Positions 26,357 through 34,082 of a stretch of DNA of 35,653 nucleotides are shown here, piece after piece. Position numbers and translations under genes: made by a program. Under the pieces are notes generated by a model. The model searched no databases and was not told the DNA's origin. It saw nothing but the letters and a program-made list of their open reading frames with translations. Source of the DNA: JBDRNO01 sp043811005 (GTDB taxonomy: Bacteria; Bacteroidota; Bacteroidia; NORP154); contig JBDRNO010000175.1 of NCBI GenBank assembly GCA_043811005.1, positions 1-35,653 on the forward strand, read 5' to 3'. Each line of letters begins with the position of its first letter. The first letter of the stretch is position 1.

Positions 26357-27331
26357 ATGGTAAAGATAGGAAATATAGTAATAGGGGAATTTCCCATCTT
26401 GCTTGCACCTATGGAGGATATTAGTGATTCGCCTTTTCGCTCACTCTGTAAGGAGCAAGGTGCCGACCTGATGTACACCGAATTTATTTCTTCAGAAGGG
26501 TTAATAAGAGATGTTGCTAAAAGCAAAGAAAAGCTGTATGTTTCTGAACATGAACGTCCAATTGGTATTCAGGTTTTTGGAAACGATATAGATTCAATGA
26601 AACTGGCTGTTGAAATAGCTGAAAAAGCCAATCCCAATATCATTGATATTAATTACGGTTGCCCTGTAAAAAAAGTAGCATGCAAAGGAGCAGGAGCTGG
26701 TATCCTGCTGGATATTCCTAAAATGACAGTTATGACAGCAGAAATTGTAAAATCCACTCATCTTCCTGTAACTGTCAAGACACGTTTGGGCTGGGATGAA
26801 AACACTAAATATATAGTGGAAGTTGCTGAACGCTTACAGGATGTTGGGATAAAGGCAATAACCATACATGGAAGAACGAGGAAGCAGATGTTTAAAGGGG
26901 AAGCAGACTGGACACTGATAGGACAAGTTAAAAACAACACCAGGATGTATATTCCTGTTTTTGGCAACGGTGATGTTAACTCTGCTGAAAAGGCAAAACA
27001 GATGCGTGACACATATAATGTAGATGGGATTATGATAGGGCGTGCAGCCATCGGTTACCCATGGATATTTAATGAGATAAAACACTATATGGAAACTGGT
27101 GTTGCTTTGCCCCTTCCAATAATTAAAGAACGCATTGCTGTTTGCCGATTGCATTTGCAAAAGTCGGTTGACAGATATGGAGAACGGTTTGGGATCATTA
27201 AAATGAGAAAGCATTATGCCAATTATTTCAAAAGAATTCCGGATTTTAAAAAATACAGGATTAAGCTTGTTACTCTTAATACTTTTGTGGAAATTAATAA
27301 AGTGTTGGATGAAATATTGAAGAAGTGTTGA
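26357..27331 (+). CDS. dusB: tRNA-dihydrouridine synthase (DusB/NifR3-type)
   Basis: A 324-residue FMN enzyme that reduces specific uridines of tRNA to dihydrouridine. The family pattern is complete: LAPMEDISDSPFRSLCKEQGADLMYTEF at the N-terminus, INYGCPVKKV with the catalytic cysteine, GAGAGILLD, VTVKTRLGWD, ITIHGRTRKQMFKGEADW and PVFGNGDVNSAEKA, then GIMIGRAAIGYPWIF, which binds the FMN phosphate. Length is normal for DusB. A single gene facing the LolC/E-like permease gene, with a strong hairpin between them. Confidence 0.93.
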   Translation: MVKIGNIVIGEFPILLAPMEDISDSPFRSLCKEQGADLMYTEFISSEGLIRDVAKSKEKLYVSEHERPIGIQVFGNDIDSMKLAVEIAEKANPNIIDINYGCPVKKVACKGAGAGILLDIPKMTVMTAEIVKSTHLPVTVKTRLGWDENTKYIVEVAERLQDVGIKAITIHGRTRKQMFKGEADWTLIGQVKNNTRMYIPVFGNGDVNSAEKAKQMRDTYNVDGIMIGRAAIGYPWIFNEIKHYMETGVALPLPIIKERIAVCRLHLQKSVDRYGERFGIIKMRKHYANYFKRIPDFKKYRIKLVTLNTFVEINKVLDEILKKC

Positions 27332-27359
27332 ATAATGTCATAAAAATAGTAAAAAGTCC

Positions 27360-27382
27360 CATCCTGAAACAAGTTCAGGATG
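27360..27382. terminator. Bidirectional hairpin between dusB and the permease gene
   Basis: CATCCTGAA, loop ACAAG, TTCAGGATG: a perfect 9-bp stem between the 3' ends of two convergent genes, with A/T-rich flanks on both sides. The position suits a shared terminator. The sequence also resembles CATCCTGAA...TTCAGGATG palindromes dispersed in Bacteroidota genomes, so it may be a repeat doing terminator duty. Confidence 0.6.
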
Positions 27383-27429
27383 AAATTTCCATTTTTGAAA
27401 AAATCTTTGACTTTAGAGACGGACACTAA

Positions 27430-28659
27430 TTAAACACTTTGCTGCAAGTACTTTTTCGTGATCTGTCTCACCGGCAACAAAGAAGCGATCAAACCAATGA
27501 CGAAAACTGTGATGAATACATAAATAAAATCAAGCACCTCCATTTTTACAGGAATAGCTTCAATGACAAAAGATCCTTTGAACTTAATAACCTCAAATTT
27601 TTGCTGAACCCAGCAAACTGCAGCTCCAAGCAGCAGTCCTGACAGGTTTCCCAACAGGGAGATAAGCAATCCTTCGTTCAGGAATATTTTTTTTATCATA
27701 TTCACATTAGCTCCCATGCTCCATAGCATAAAGATGTCCAGTTTTTTGTCAATGATGAGCATTGTAACAGATGCAATGGAATTGAATGCGGCAATAATAA
27801 GGATGAAGGTGAGGATAAGAAAAACAGCCCATTTTTCAGATTTCATGATCTTATAAAGCAGCTCGTGCTGCTGGAAACGGTTTTGAACTATATACTCATT
27901 TCCAATAATTTGCAAAATTTCCTTCTGGATATGATCACGCTGATCTGAAGGAATATCAGTATGAAAGCCGATTTCTATGGCACTTACCTCGGTTTTGTAT
28001 TGTAACATTTCACGGGCAAACGAAATAGGAACCAGCACATACTTTATATCAAAATCCTGTTGGATGGAAAAAACACCAGAAGCATGGATCCTTTTTATAT
28101 TAAAAGCGTTTTCGGGATTTAACGTTACCTTTTCCCCCCTTTTAGGTACATAGATGCTGAGAGGAGTAAAAATGTCGTTTATACTAAGGGATAGTGAATA
28201 GGCAATGCCTTGTCCAATAACAGCAAATGGTTGCCCGTTATTTTCCAGAATCAGGTCGCCTTCTGTGATCATTGTGTCCAAACCTCCCGTCTTGATAAAA
28301 TCATCGCTTACACCTTTTATAGTAGCGATATATTGACTGCTGCGGTATTTTAAAAGTACATTTTCCTCCAATACTTCTGTGTAAAAAGCAACACCATTGA
28401 TTTCTTTTATAGATTCTTTGGGAAATCTTTGTGCATCAAATGTCTTTCCTTCTTTTATTGTAATTTTAATATCGGGATCGAAGGAATTAAAAAGAGAAAT
28501 AACCAGATTCTCCAAACCGTTAAATGCGGAAAGAACAACGATCAGAGCCAATGTGCTTATTGTCACACCAATAACAGAGATGGCTGAGATAATATTAATT
28601 ACATTATGGGATTTTTTAGATAGGAGATACCGTTTTGCTATGAATATTGGCAGGTACAA
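27430..28659 (-). CDS. LolC/LolE-like FtsX-family ABC transporter permease
   Basis: A 409-residue inner-membrane permease. N-terminal IAKRYLLSKKSHNVINIISAISVIGVTISTLALIVVLSAFNGLE gives the first span and the LolC/E signature. A large periplasmic MacB-like domain follows (about residues 45-260), then three C-terminal spans of the FtsX domain (about 275-300, 320-345, 375-400). By family this would be the membrane part of a lipoprotein-releasing or similar MacB-type exporter; the ATPase is not encoded nearby. It lies downstream of rbfA and the methyltransferase gene on the same strand. An rbfA-permease neighbourhood is one I recall from Bacteroidota, here interrupted by the methyltransferase gene and a repeat-rich 274-bp gap. 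Confidence 0.87.
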   Translation of the reverse strand: MYLPIFIAKRYLLSKKSHNVINIISAISVIGVTISTLALIVVLSAFNGLENLVISLFNSFDPDIKITIKEGKTFDAQRFPKESIKEINGVAFYTEVLEENVLLKYRSSQYIATIKGVSDDFIKTGGLDTMITEGDLILENNGQPFAVIGQGIAYSLSLSINDIFTPLSIYVPKRGEKVTLNPENAFNIKRIHASGVFSIQQDFDIKYVLVPISFAREMLQYKTEVSAIEIGFHTDIPSDQRDHIQKEILQIIGNEYIVQNRFQQHELLYKIMKSEKWAVFLILTFILIIAAFNSIASVTMLIIDKKLDIFMLWSMGANVNMIKKIFLNEGLLISLLGNLSGLLLGAAVCWVQQKFEVIKFKGSFVIEAIPVKMEVLDFIYVFITVFVIGLIASLLPVRQITKKYLQQSV

Positions 28660-28933
28660 CTTAATTTACGAATAATGATTTACGATTTAATTTAGAGTTT
28701 AGGAATTTCAATATTATTTCTTCCGCCAACTGGCGGACAAAGGACGCCAAGAATTATAAATTATTGACTATTCTTGTAATACCCTCTTTTATTAGATTTA
28801 CATTGAAATTAACAAGTAATCCTAAATATTCTCTTTGCGTTCTTGGCGTCTTTGCGAGAGATATTTTTTAATCAATTTACGAAGTTATGTCCTTATAATC
28901 TATTTAAAAAAGATCGTAAATCGAAAATCCAAC
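28660..28933. other. Repeat-rich gap between permease and methyltransferase genes
   Basis: A noncoding stretch built largely of repeats. A TCCGCCA-AC-TGGCGGA palindrome is at 28722-28737. GACGCCAAGAA (28743-28753) is matched in inverted form by TTCTTGGCGTC (28840-28850). TTTACGATTT-type sequences lie at both ends (about 28678 and 28911). I see no RNA gene or ORF; it may have been inserted between once-adjacent operon members. Confidence 0.6.
28722..28737. repeat. TCCGCCA-AC-TGGCGGA palindrome
   Basis: A 7-bp stem with a two-base centre. It is of the same family as the perfect palindrome at 30446-30461 and the double palindrome inside hflX at 34334-34365. Confidence 0.75.
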
Positions 28934-29758
28934 TTACTTCCATGCTTTTACAATTAATCCCATACCCCGATTCAACTTTATGCTAATGTCAAGATGATTT
29001 AATGCAAAGGCGATTGGATACGCGATCAAATAATAAAATGGCAAAAGAATGTAAAACAATTTACTTGTTCCCAACATTAATATCGGATATTTCATAGATA
29101 GATACCATGATATTTTTCCTGGGATGCCATAGGAATAATGTGCTTCAATCTTTAAAAATCCTGATGCTTTTAGTTTGTCCCTGATGTCAAAAATATTGTA
29201 TCCATTGCGAACATGCTCTTCAATGAATGAAGTGGCATCCTCTTTATGGACAGCTGCTCCTCCTTTGTCAGAAGGGGTTGAGATGAGCAGCATAGCTCCG
29301 TCTTTTAATGAAGCGTAAAAATTCCTAAATACCATATCATCATCTGGTATGTGTTCCATAACATCTACCGACAGGATTAGATCAAATGAATTTTGTTGCT
29401 GAAATGTCGTTAAATCAGCGGTTTTGAACGATACAGTTGTTCTGCCTATCTTGCTGAAAAAGGTATTGCAATCAGTTACATGTTTTTTGTTTATATCAAC
29501 AGCTAAAATATTCCAGCCGGTATTTATATTTGACAAATAATAAGAATATTGTCCGAACCCAGCACCGGCATCTAAAATATGTACATTATCATTTTTGCCT
29601 GCTGAACATTTGCATCCTGCCGACCATATCCTGAACTCTCTGTGAATATACCATGTTCTTAACAATAGCAAGTCCAATAATCTATAAAATAATTTTCTCA
29701 GAAATACCGACCTTGAGAAGATCTTGCTTAAGCCATGTTTAATCGGTTCGTATTGCAT
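28934..29758 (-). CDS. Class I SAM-dependent methyltransferase
   Basis: A 274-residue protein with a Rossmann-type methyltransferase core: HILDAGAGFGQYSYYL (motif I), LAVDINKKHV (acidic ribose-binding residue), TADLTTF, and FDLILSVDVMEHIPDDDMVFRNFYASLKDGAMLLISTPS (motifs IV-VI). A hydrophobic C-terminal part (PILMLGTSKLFYILLPFYYLIAYPIAFAL) suggests membrane association. The substrate is unknown; the resemblance is to methyltransferases of the ubiquinone/glycan-biosynthesis type. It starts 14 bases after rbfA on the same strand, so the two are probably co-transcribed. Confidence 0.85.
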   Translation of the reverse strand: MQYEPIKHGLSKIFSRSVFLRKLFYRLLDLLLLRTWYIHREFRIWSAGCKCSAGKNDNVHILDAGAGFGQYSYYLSNINTGWNILAVDINKKHVTDCNTFFSKIGRTTVSFKTADLTTFQQQNSFDLILSVDVMEHIPDDDMVFRNFYASLKDGAMLLISTPSDKGGAAVHKEDATSFIEEHVRNGYNIFDIRDKLKASGFLKIEAHYSYGIPGKISWYLSMKYPILMLGTSKLFYILLPFYYLIAYPIAFALNHLDISIKLNRGMGLIVKAWK

Positions 29759-29772
29759 TTTATTAATTAACC

Positions 29773-30129
29773 TTAATAAATTAGTTTCTCAATATGTTCT
29801 TCATAATCCAATGAGTCATCAATAAAGAACTCCAAATTAGGTATGCCTCTGACCTGATTTTTTATCCTGGCAGCTAATTTTGATCGTATCTCTCTAGTGC
29901 GTTCTTGTATTTTTTTCAACACTATTTCTTTTTCTACAGATGCGGAGATGCCTTTGGTGGAGTCTTTTACTGCAAAAATACTTAGATAGACCTTCGCGTA
30001 TAATAGATCCGGACTGATTCGAACAATTGTAATAGTAATAATAGCCCTTCCATGATATTCTTTACGGAAAATATCAGCTAGTTCTTTTTGCAGGAGCCGG
30101 GAAACCTTGTTTTGCCGTTTTGTGTACAT
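29773..30129 (-). CDS. rbfA: Ribosome-binding factor A
   Basis: A small KH-like fold protein (118 residues from the ATG at 30129) that binds the 30S subunit and helps 16S rRNA maturation. Typical features: MYTKRQNKVSRLLQKELADIF at the N-terminus, ITIVRISPDLLYAKVYLSIF and LAARIKNQVRGIPNLEFFIDDSLDYEEHIEKL at the C-terminus. The frame stays open upstream to an ATG at 30276, but that extension is not RbfA-like and runs through repeat sequence. A TACATTTG box in gene sense (30184-30177) also fits the 30129 start. The methyltransferase gene follows 14 bases downstream. Confidence 0.92.
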   Translation of the reverse strand: MYTKRQNKVSRLLQKELADIFRKEYHGRAIITITIVRISPDLLYAKVYLSIFAVKDSTKGISASVEKEIVLKKIQERTREIRSKLAARIKNQVRGIPNLEFFIDDSLDYEEHIEKLIY

Positions 30130-30287
30130 AATTGCTTTTTTAATCATTTTGTGCAACAATGTTCTTATGTTAGTGGCAAATGTATTAAATAATACGTTGG
30201 ATATTCTATTTTCGTATCGGAATTTACTCATACCTTTAGGCATGCCGCACTTAAATCCCTCGTGAATGCTTCGCATTTCAATATTTT

Positions 30288-30444
30288 GCCACGAATTACA
30301 CTAATTACCACGAATTTATTATAGAACAACTTTAAAAATTAACCGATAATTCCAAAAATTAATTCTGATATAATCTCTCTTGTTTTTAGAATTTAACATT
30401 AAAATAAATAGTGATAATTAGTGAAAATTCGTGAAATTAGTGGC
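30288..30444. repeat. Inverted pair of CACGAATT/CACTAATTA repeats
   Basis: The left arm (30288-30317) reads GCCACGAATTACACTAATTA and continues ACCACGAATTT. The right arm (30410-30444) carries the complementary modules TAATTAGTGAAAATTCGTGA and AATTAGTGGC, partly permuted. About 90 A/T-rich bases lie between. It is related to 1124-1154. Confidence 0.6.
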
Positions 30445-30445
30445 A

Positions 30446-30461
30446 TCCGCCAGCTGGCGGA
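30446..30461. repeat. Perfect 16-bp palindrome TCCGCCAG/CTGGCGGA
   Basis: TCCGCCAGCTGGCGGA is self-complementary over all 16 bases. The same core occurs at 28722-28737 and, doubled, within hflX. Confidence 0.8.
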
Positions 30462-30556
30462 TTAATAAATTTGCGAAGCTATATCCTGGTTTTATATATC
30501 AAATTGTTGATGAGAAGTGGGAACTGTTGAAAAGAGGCAAGCTTAATATTGTTAAG

Positions 30557-30588
30557 TTTGCGAGATGAGATTATTTTTACTACATTTG
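30557..30588 (+). promoter_or_regulatory. Bacteroidota-type promoter for the secreted-protein pair
   Basis: TTTG (30557-30560), exactly 20 bases, then TACATTTG (30581-30588) match the TTTG-N19..21-TAnnTTTG consensus. Transcription would start near 30594, giving a leader of about 65 nt before the ATG at 30660. Confidence 0.6.
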
Positions 30589-30659
30589 TATTTCTAAAAT
30601 TCAATTTTCAAGTCACGAATATTAACCATCTCTGCATAAGCGCAGACTAAAAAATTTCC

Positions 30660-32258
30660 ATGATGAAAAAATTACTATTTCTAACAGGTATTTGCTTAAT
30701 TGCTTATACAATGAGCTTAAAAGCACAAATTACGATTGACTCAACTGATTTTGCCAGCATTGGCGATACAGTTATATTAGCACATGATTCAATTCCGCCT
30801 GGAAGCATAACTGTTGGTGGTACAGGAGCACAGAGCTGGGATTTTACAAGCTTGCAGATTGATTATGTTGATTCATTGATGTTCGTTGACCCAAGTACAA
30901 CGCCTAATAGCTCCATGTTTCCCGGGTCAAACCTTGCAATGTTAAGTTCATTTAGAACCGTATATCTTCAATTCAATTCATCAGAATTAATTATTGATGG
31001 ATTTTTCGGAGACCCTTCAGGTGGTATGTTGGGTCTTTCCTTAGGAGCCCTTTATGACCCAAATCAAAAAGTTATAGATTTTCCTTCAACTTATAATGAT
31101 TCTTTTGATGATACCTCAAAATTTGATTTATCGCTTGATGCCGCTCTCTTGGATCCTTCTTTACCGGGCTATGGTGTTGATTCAATTAGGTTTAATCATT
31201 ACAGTTATGTAAATAGCCAAATTGATGCTTTTGGAACAGTAGAATTGCCAAGTGGAACATTTAACACCATCAGGCAATTTTATACAGAAAATACGATTGA
31301 TAGCATTTGGGCATATTGCAGTAATCCAATCGGTTGTTTTATTATTCCCTTTGGTTGGAGTTTAGCCCCTGTTATGGATCCTCTTACTGCTAATCCAATC
31401 TTAGACACAACATACACTTATAAATGGATAGCAAATGGAGAAAAATATCCTGTAGTTGAGTTGGAAACAGACAATCCTGCTGGGAATGTTATCTCTGCTA
31501 ATTTCAATATAGGCAATTCGGTTGTTGCAATGATCGCATCCTCATCCGATGCTTTATGTAATGGAAATTGTGATGGAGAAGCAACTGCAACGGGAATTAG
31601 CGGTGTATTACCTTTTACCTATTTATGGGATGATACAAATAATCAAGCTACTGCAACTGCTACTGGATTGTGTGCCGGAACGTATACTGTTAGGATAATT
31701 GATGCTACTCCAGATACTTCAGCTGCAACTGTTACTATTGGAGAACCCAGTCCGCTTTCCGGAACCATCACAATAATGGATACCATCTCCTGTGACACCT
31801 GTTCTGATGGTTCTGCCATTGCATCTGCTACTGTCGGAACAGGAACACCCAATTATACTTTTACATGGGATGATCCTGATTCACAAATAGGTCCTTACGC
31901 AACAGGATTAGCCCCGGGCACTTATACTGTTACAATTACAGATGCAAACGGTTGTACATTTGACGCTTCTGTTACTTTTATAGGTGTAAGCAGCATATAT
32001 GAGTTGTTTGGTGAAAACATTGGCATTCACGTATATCCCAATCCAGCAGCAAATGAGTTAAATGTTATAACTTCCATGCAAAAAGAGGGAGTTGTCAGGA
32101 TATACAACATCTTTGGCAAGCAAATAAAAAGGGTGGTTTTAAAAGGCAGCACGACTAAAGTAAATACTTCAAAACTTGCCGATGGGATGTATATTTATCA
32201 GGTTATTGATGAAGAAGGAAATATATTGAAAAACGGGAAGTTTAATGTAATTAAATAG
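30660..32258 (+). CDS. Secreted SprB-repeat protein with T9SS type A sorting domain (paralogue 1)
   Basis: A 532-residue protein with a signal peptide (about residues 1-22, ending LKAQ) and an N-terminal beta-rich domain (about 23-290: ITIDSTDFASIGDTVILAHDSIPPGSITVGG, later YTENTIDSIWAYCSNP and YTYKWIANGEKYPVVELE). Two SprB repeats follow (about 297-440: CNGNCDGEATATG and SCDTCSDGSAIASA). The end is a type A sorting domain (about 455-532: VYPNPAANELNV, VRIYNIFGKQIKRV, LADGMYIYQV). T9SS would export it and attach or release it at the surface. The N-terminal domain is one I have seen in Bacteroidota secreted proteins, but I know no function for it. It starts a two-gene unit with its paralogue, nine bases downstream. 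Confidence 0.88.
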   Translation: MMKKLLFLTGICLIAYTMSLKAQITIDSTDFASIGDTVILAHDSIPPGSITVGGTGAQSWDFTSLQIDYVDSLMFVDPSTTPNSSMFPGSNLAMLSSFRTVYLQFNSSELIIDGFFGDPSGGMLGLSLGALYDPNQKVIDFPSTYNDSFDDTSKFDLSLDAALLDPSLPGYGVDSIRFNHYSYVNSQIDAFGTVELPSGTFNTIRQFYTENTIDSIWAYCSNPIGCFIIPFGWSLAPVMDPLTANPILDTTYTYKWIANGEKYPVVELETDNPAGNVISANFNIGNSVVAMIASSSDALCNGNCDGEATATGISGVLPFTYLWDDTNNQATATATGLCAGTYTVRIIDATPDTSAATVTIGEPSPLSGTITIMDTISCDTCSDGSAIASATVGTGTPNYTFTWDDPDSQIGPYATGLAPGTYTVTITDANGCTFDASVTFIGVSSIYELFGENIGIHVYPNPAANELNVITSMQKEGVVRIYNIFGKQIKRVVLKGSTTKVNTSKLADGMYIYQVIDEEGNILKNGKFNVIK

Positions 32259-32267
32259 CAGATCATT

Positions 32268-34073
32268 ATGATTAAAAGATTGCTATTCACAACATGCTTT
32301 TGCTTGTTTGGCTCTTTAATAATAAGCATAAATGCACAAATTACAGTTGATTCAACTGATTATGCCGGAGTTGGAGATATTATCTCAAGAGCAAATGATT
32401 CAATACCACCAGTTGGTATTTCTGTTGGCGGAACCGGACAACAAACATGGGATTTTACAAGCTTGCAAATTGATTATATTGAAACGTTGTGGTTCATTGA
32501 CCCGGCTTCAACCGCGAATGGGAGTGATTTCCCAACTTCCATTGTAGCAATGGATGATGCTCAGCAAATTTCTTACCACACTTCTTCTTTAACACAATTA
32601 ATGACCGATGGATTTGCAGGTGATCCGATGGGAGTTGGCACTACTTTTTCTGTACCTTATGCTCCAGTTCAAACAGTAATAGAATTTCCCTCAACATATA
32701 ATGATTCATTTAATGACACATCTGAATTCGATTTAATTATTGATGCTACAACTTTGGGGCTTCCTGTTCCAGACCTCGATTCAGTTAGAATAATTCATTC
32801 CAACTATATATATAGTCAAATTGATGCCTATGGAACTGCTGATCTTCCAAATGAAAGTTTTGATTGTATCAGGCAGCTGTATACGGAAAACACAATTGAT
32901 AGCATTTGGGCATATTGCAGTAACCCGAGCGGATGTTTTGCTGTTATTACAACATTACCCTTTGGTTGGAGTTTTCTGCCTTCTGCCCTTACAGAAATGG
33001 TCACAGGTGGTCAAAACCCGGGTGTGGACACTATTTTCACTTATAAATGGATAGCAAATGGTGAGGATTATCCTGTTCTTGAAATGAGAACAAACAGTCT
33101 TGGGGGGGATGTTATATCTGTAAGCTACAAAATTGGGATTAATATAACGATATCATCAACAGATGCTACGTGCAATGGAATTTGCGATGGCGATGCTACT
33201 GTATTTGTGAGTGGTGGAACCCCACCTTACACTTATTTATGGGATGACCCCTTAAGCCAAACCACTGTTTTGGCAACCGGATTGTGTTCAGGTAATAATA
33301 CTGTTATAGTTACTGATGCAATAGGTATTACGGAATCTGATATAGTTACTATAAATGAGTCGGACCCCGTTACTGTTTATGTCCTTACAAATGATGATAC
33401 AGGTAATTGTGATGGGGATGCAACTGCTACAGAAACAGGAGGAACCGCACCCTATACTTATCAATGGGATGATTCCAGCAGTCAGAATACGCAAACAGCC
33501 ACAGGTTTGTGTGCCGGAACTTATAATGTAACCATTACAGATGCTAACGGGTGTACTGGGATTGGAACCACTACAATAGATATGTGTACTCCACCTGTCC
33601 AACCTGTTATTACTGATAGTAATAATTGTTATTTAACTGCATCAACAATTTCGGGTGTAAGCTATCAATGGTTATTAAACGGTATTCCAATTCCTGGAGC
33701 AACTTCGCAATTTTTTACAGCTGATTCAATTGGAGATTATACCGTGATAGTTACAGATGCAAGTGGTTGCTATTCTTCTTCGGATACGGTTTTTGCTGGT
33801 TGTGTTACAGGGATTGAACTATTTCCGTTTACTAATTCTATACAAACCTATCCTAATCCCACAGTAAATGAGTTATATATTATTGCTCCATCACAAAAAG
33901 AGGGAGTTGTCAGGATATACAACATTATTGGTAAGCGAATAAAAAATTTGGCTTTAGAAGGTAATATTACAAAGATAAATACTTCAAAACTTGCCGTTGG
34001 GATGTATATTTACCAGGTTGTTGATGCGGAAGGAAATGTGCTGAAGAACGGGAAGTTTAGTGTTCTAAAATAA
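32268..34073 (+). CDS. Secreted SprB-repeat protein with T9SS type A sorting domain (paralogue 2)
   Basis: A 601-residue paralogue of the preceding protein with the same order: signal peptide (about 1-23, ending INAQ), N-terminal beta domain (ITVDSTDYAGVGDIISRANDSIPPVGISVGG, YTENTIDSIWAYCSNP, YTYKWIANGEDYPVLEM) and two SprB repeats (CNGICDGDATVFVSGG and NCDGDATATETGG). It has an extra Ig-like module absent from paralogue 1 (about 440-515: SYQWLLNGIPIPGATSQFF, YTVIVTDASGCYSSSD), then a type A sorting domain (YPNPTVNELYII...LAVGMYIYQV). The nine-base gap implies co-transcription. The sorting domains are nearly identical in the region QKEGVVRIYNI, pointing to recent tandem duplication followed by divergence. 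Confidence 0.88.
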   Translation: MIKRLLFTTCFCLFGSLIISINAQITVDSTDYAGVGDIISRANDSIPPVGISVGGTGQQTWDFTSLQIDYIETLWFIDPASTANGSDFPTSIVAMDDAQQISYHTSSLTQLMTDGFAGDPMGVGTTFSVPYAPVQTVIEFPSTYNDSFNDTSEFDLIIDATTLGLPVPDLDSVRIIHSNYIYSQIDAYGTADLPNESFDCIRQLYTENTIDSIWAYCSNPSGCFAVITTLPFGWSFLPSALTEMVTGGQNPGVDTIFTYKWIANGEDYPVLEMRTNSLGGDVISVSYKIGINITISSTDATCNGICDGDATVFVSGGTPPYTYLWDDPLSQTTVLATGLCSGNNTVIVTDAIGITESDIVTINESDPVTVYVLTNDDTGNCDGDATATETGGTAPYTYQWDDSSSQNTQTATGLCAGTYNVTITDANGCTGIGTTTIDMCTPPVQPVITDSNNCYLTASTISGVSYQWLLNGIPIPGATSQFFTADSIGDYTVIVTDASGCYSSSDTVFAGCVTGIELFPFTNSIQTYPNPTVNELYIIAPSQKEGVVRIYNIIGKRIKNLALEGNITKINTSKLAVGMYIYQVVDAEGNVLKNGKFSVLK

Positions 34074-34082
34074 ACTAACAAA

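Larger units (their letters stand above)
30130..30659. other. Divergent intergenic region with dispersed repeats and promoters
   Basis: About 530 bp between rbfA (-) and the first secreted-protein gene (+). From left to right it holds a possible rbfA -7 box (30177-30184) and a CACGAATTA/CACTAATTA/CACGAATTT array (30288-30317). An inverted permuted copy (30410-30444) runs into a TCCGCCAG/CTGGCGGA palindrome (30446-30461), and a good plus-strand promoter follows (30557-30588). No RNA gene is evident. Confidence 0.6.

Noticed and set aside
30130..30276. 49-codon N-terminal extension of rbfA
   Set aside because: The extension does not resemble RbfA, while the ATG at 30129 gives the normal start and length, and a -7-like box lies between.
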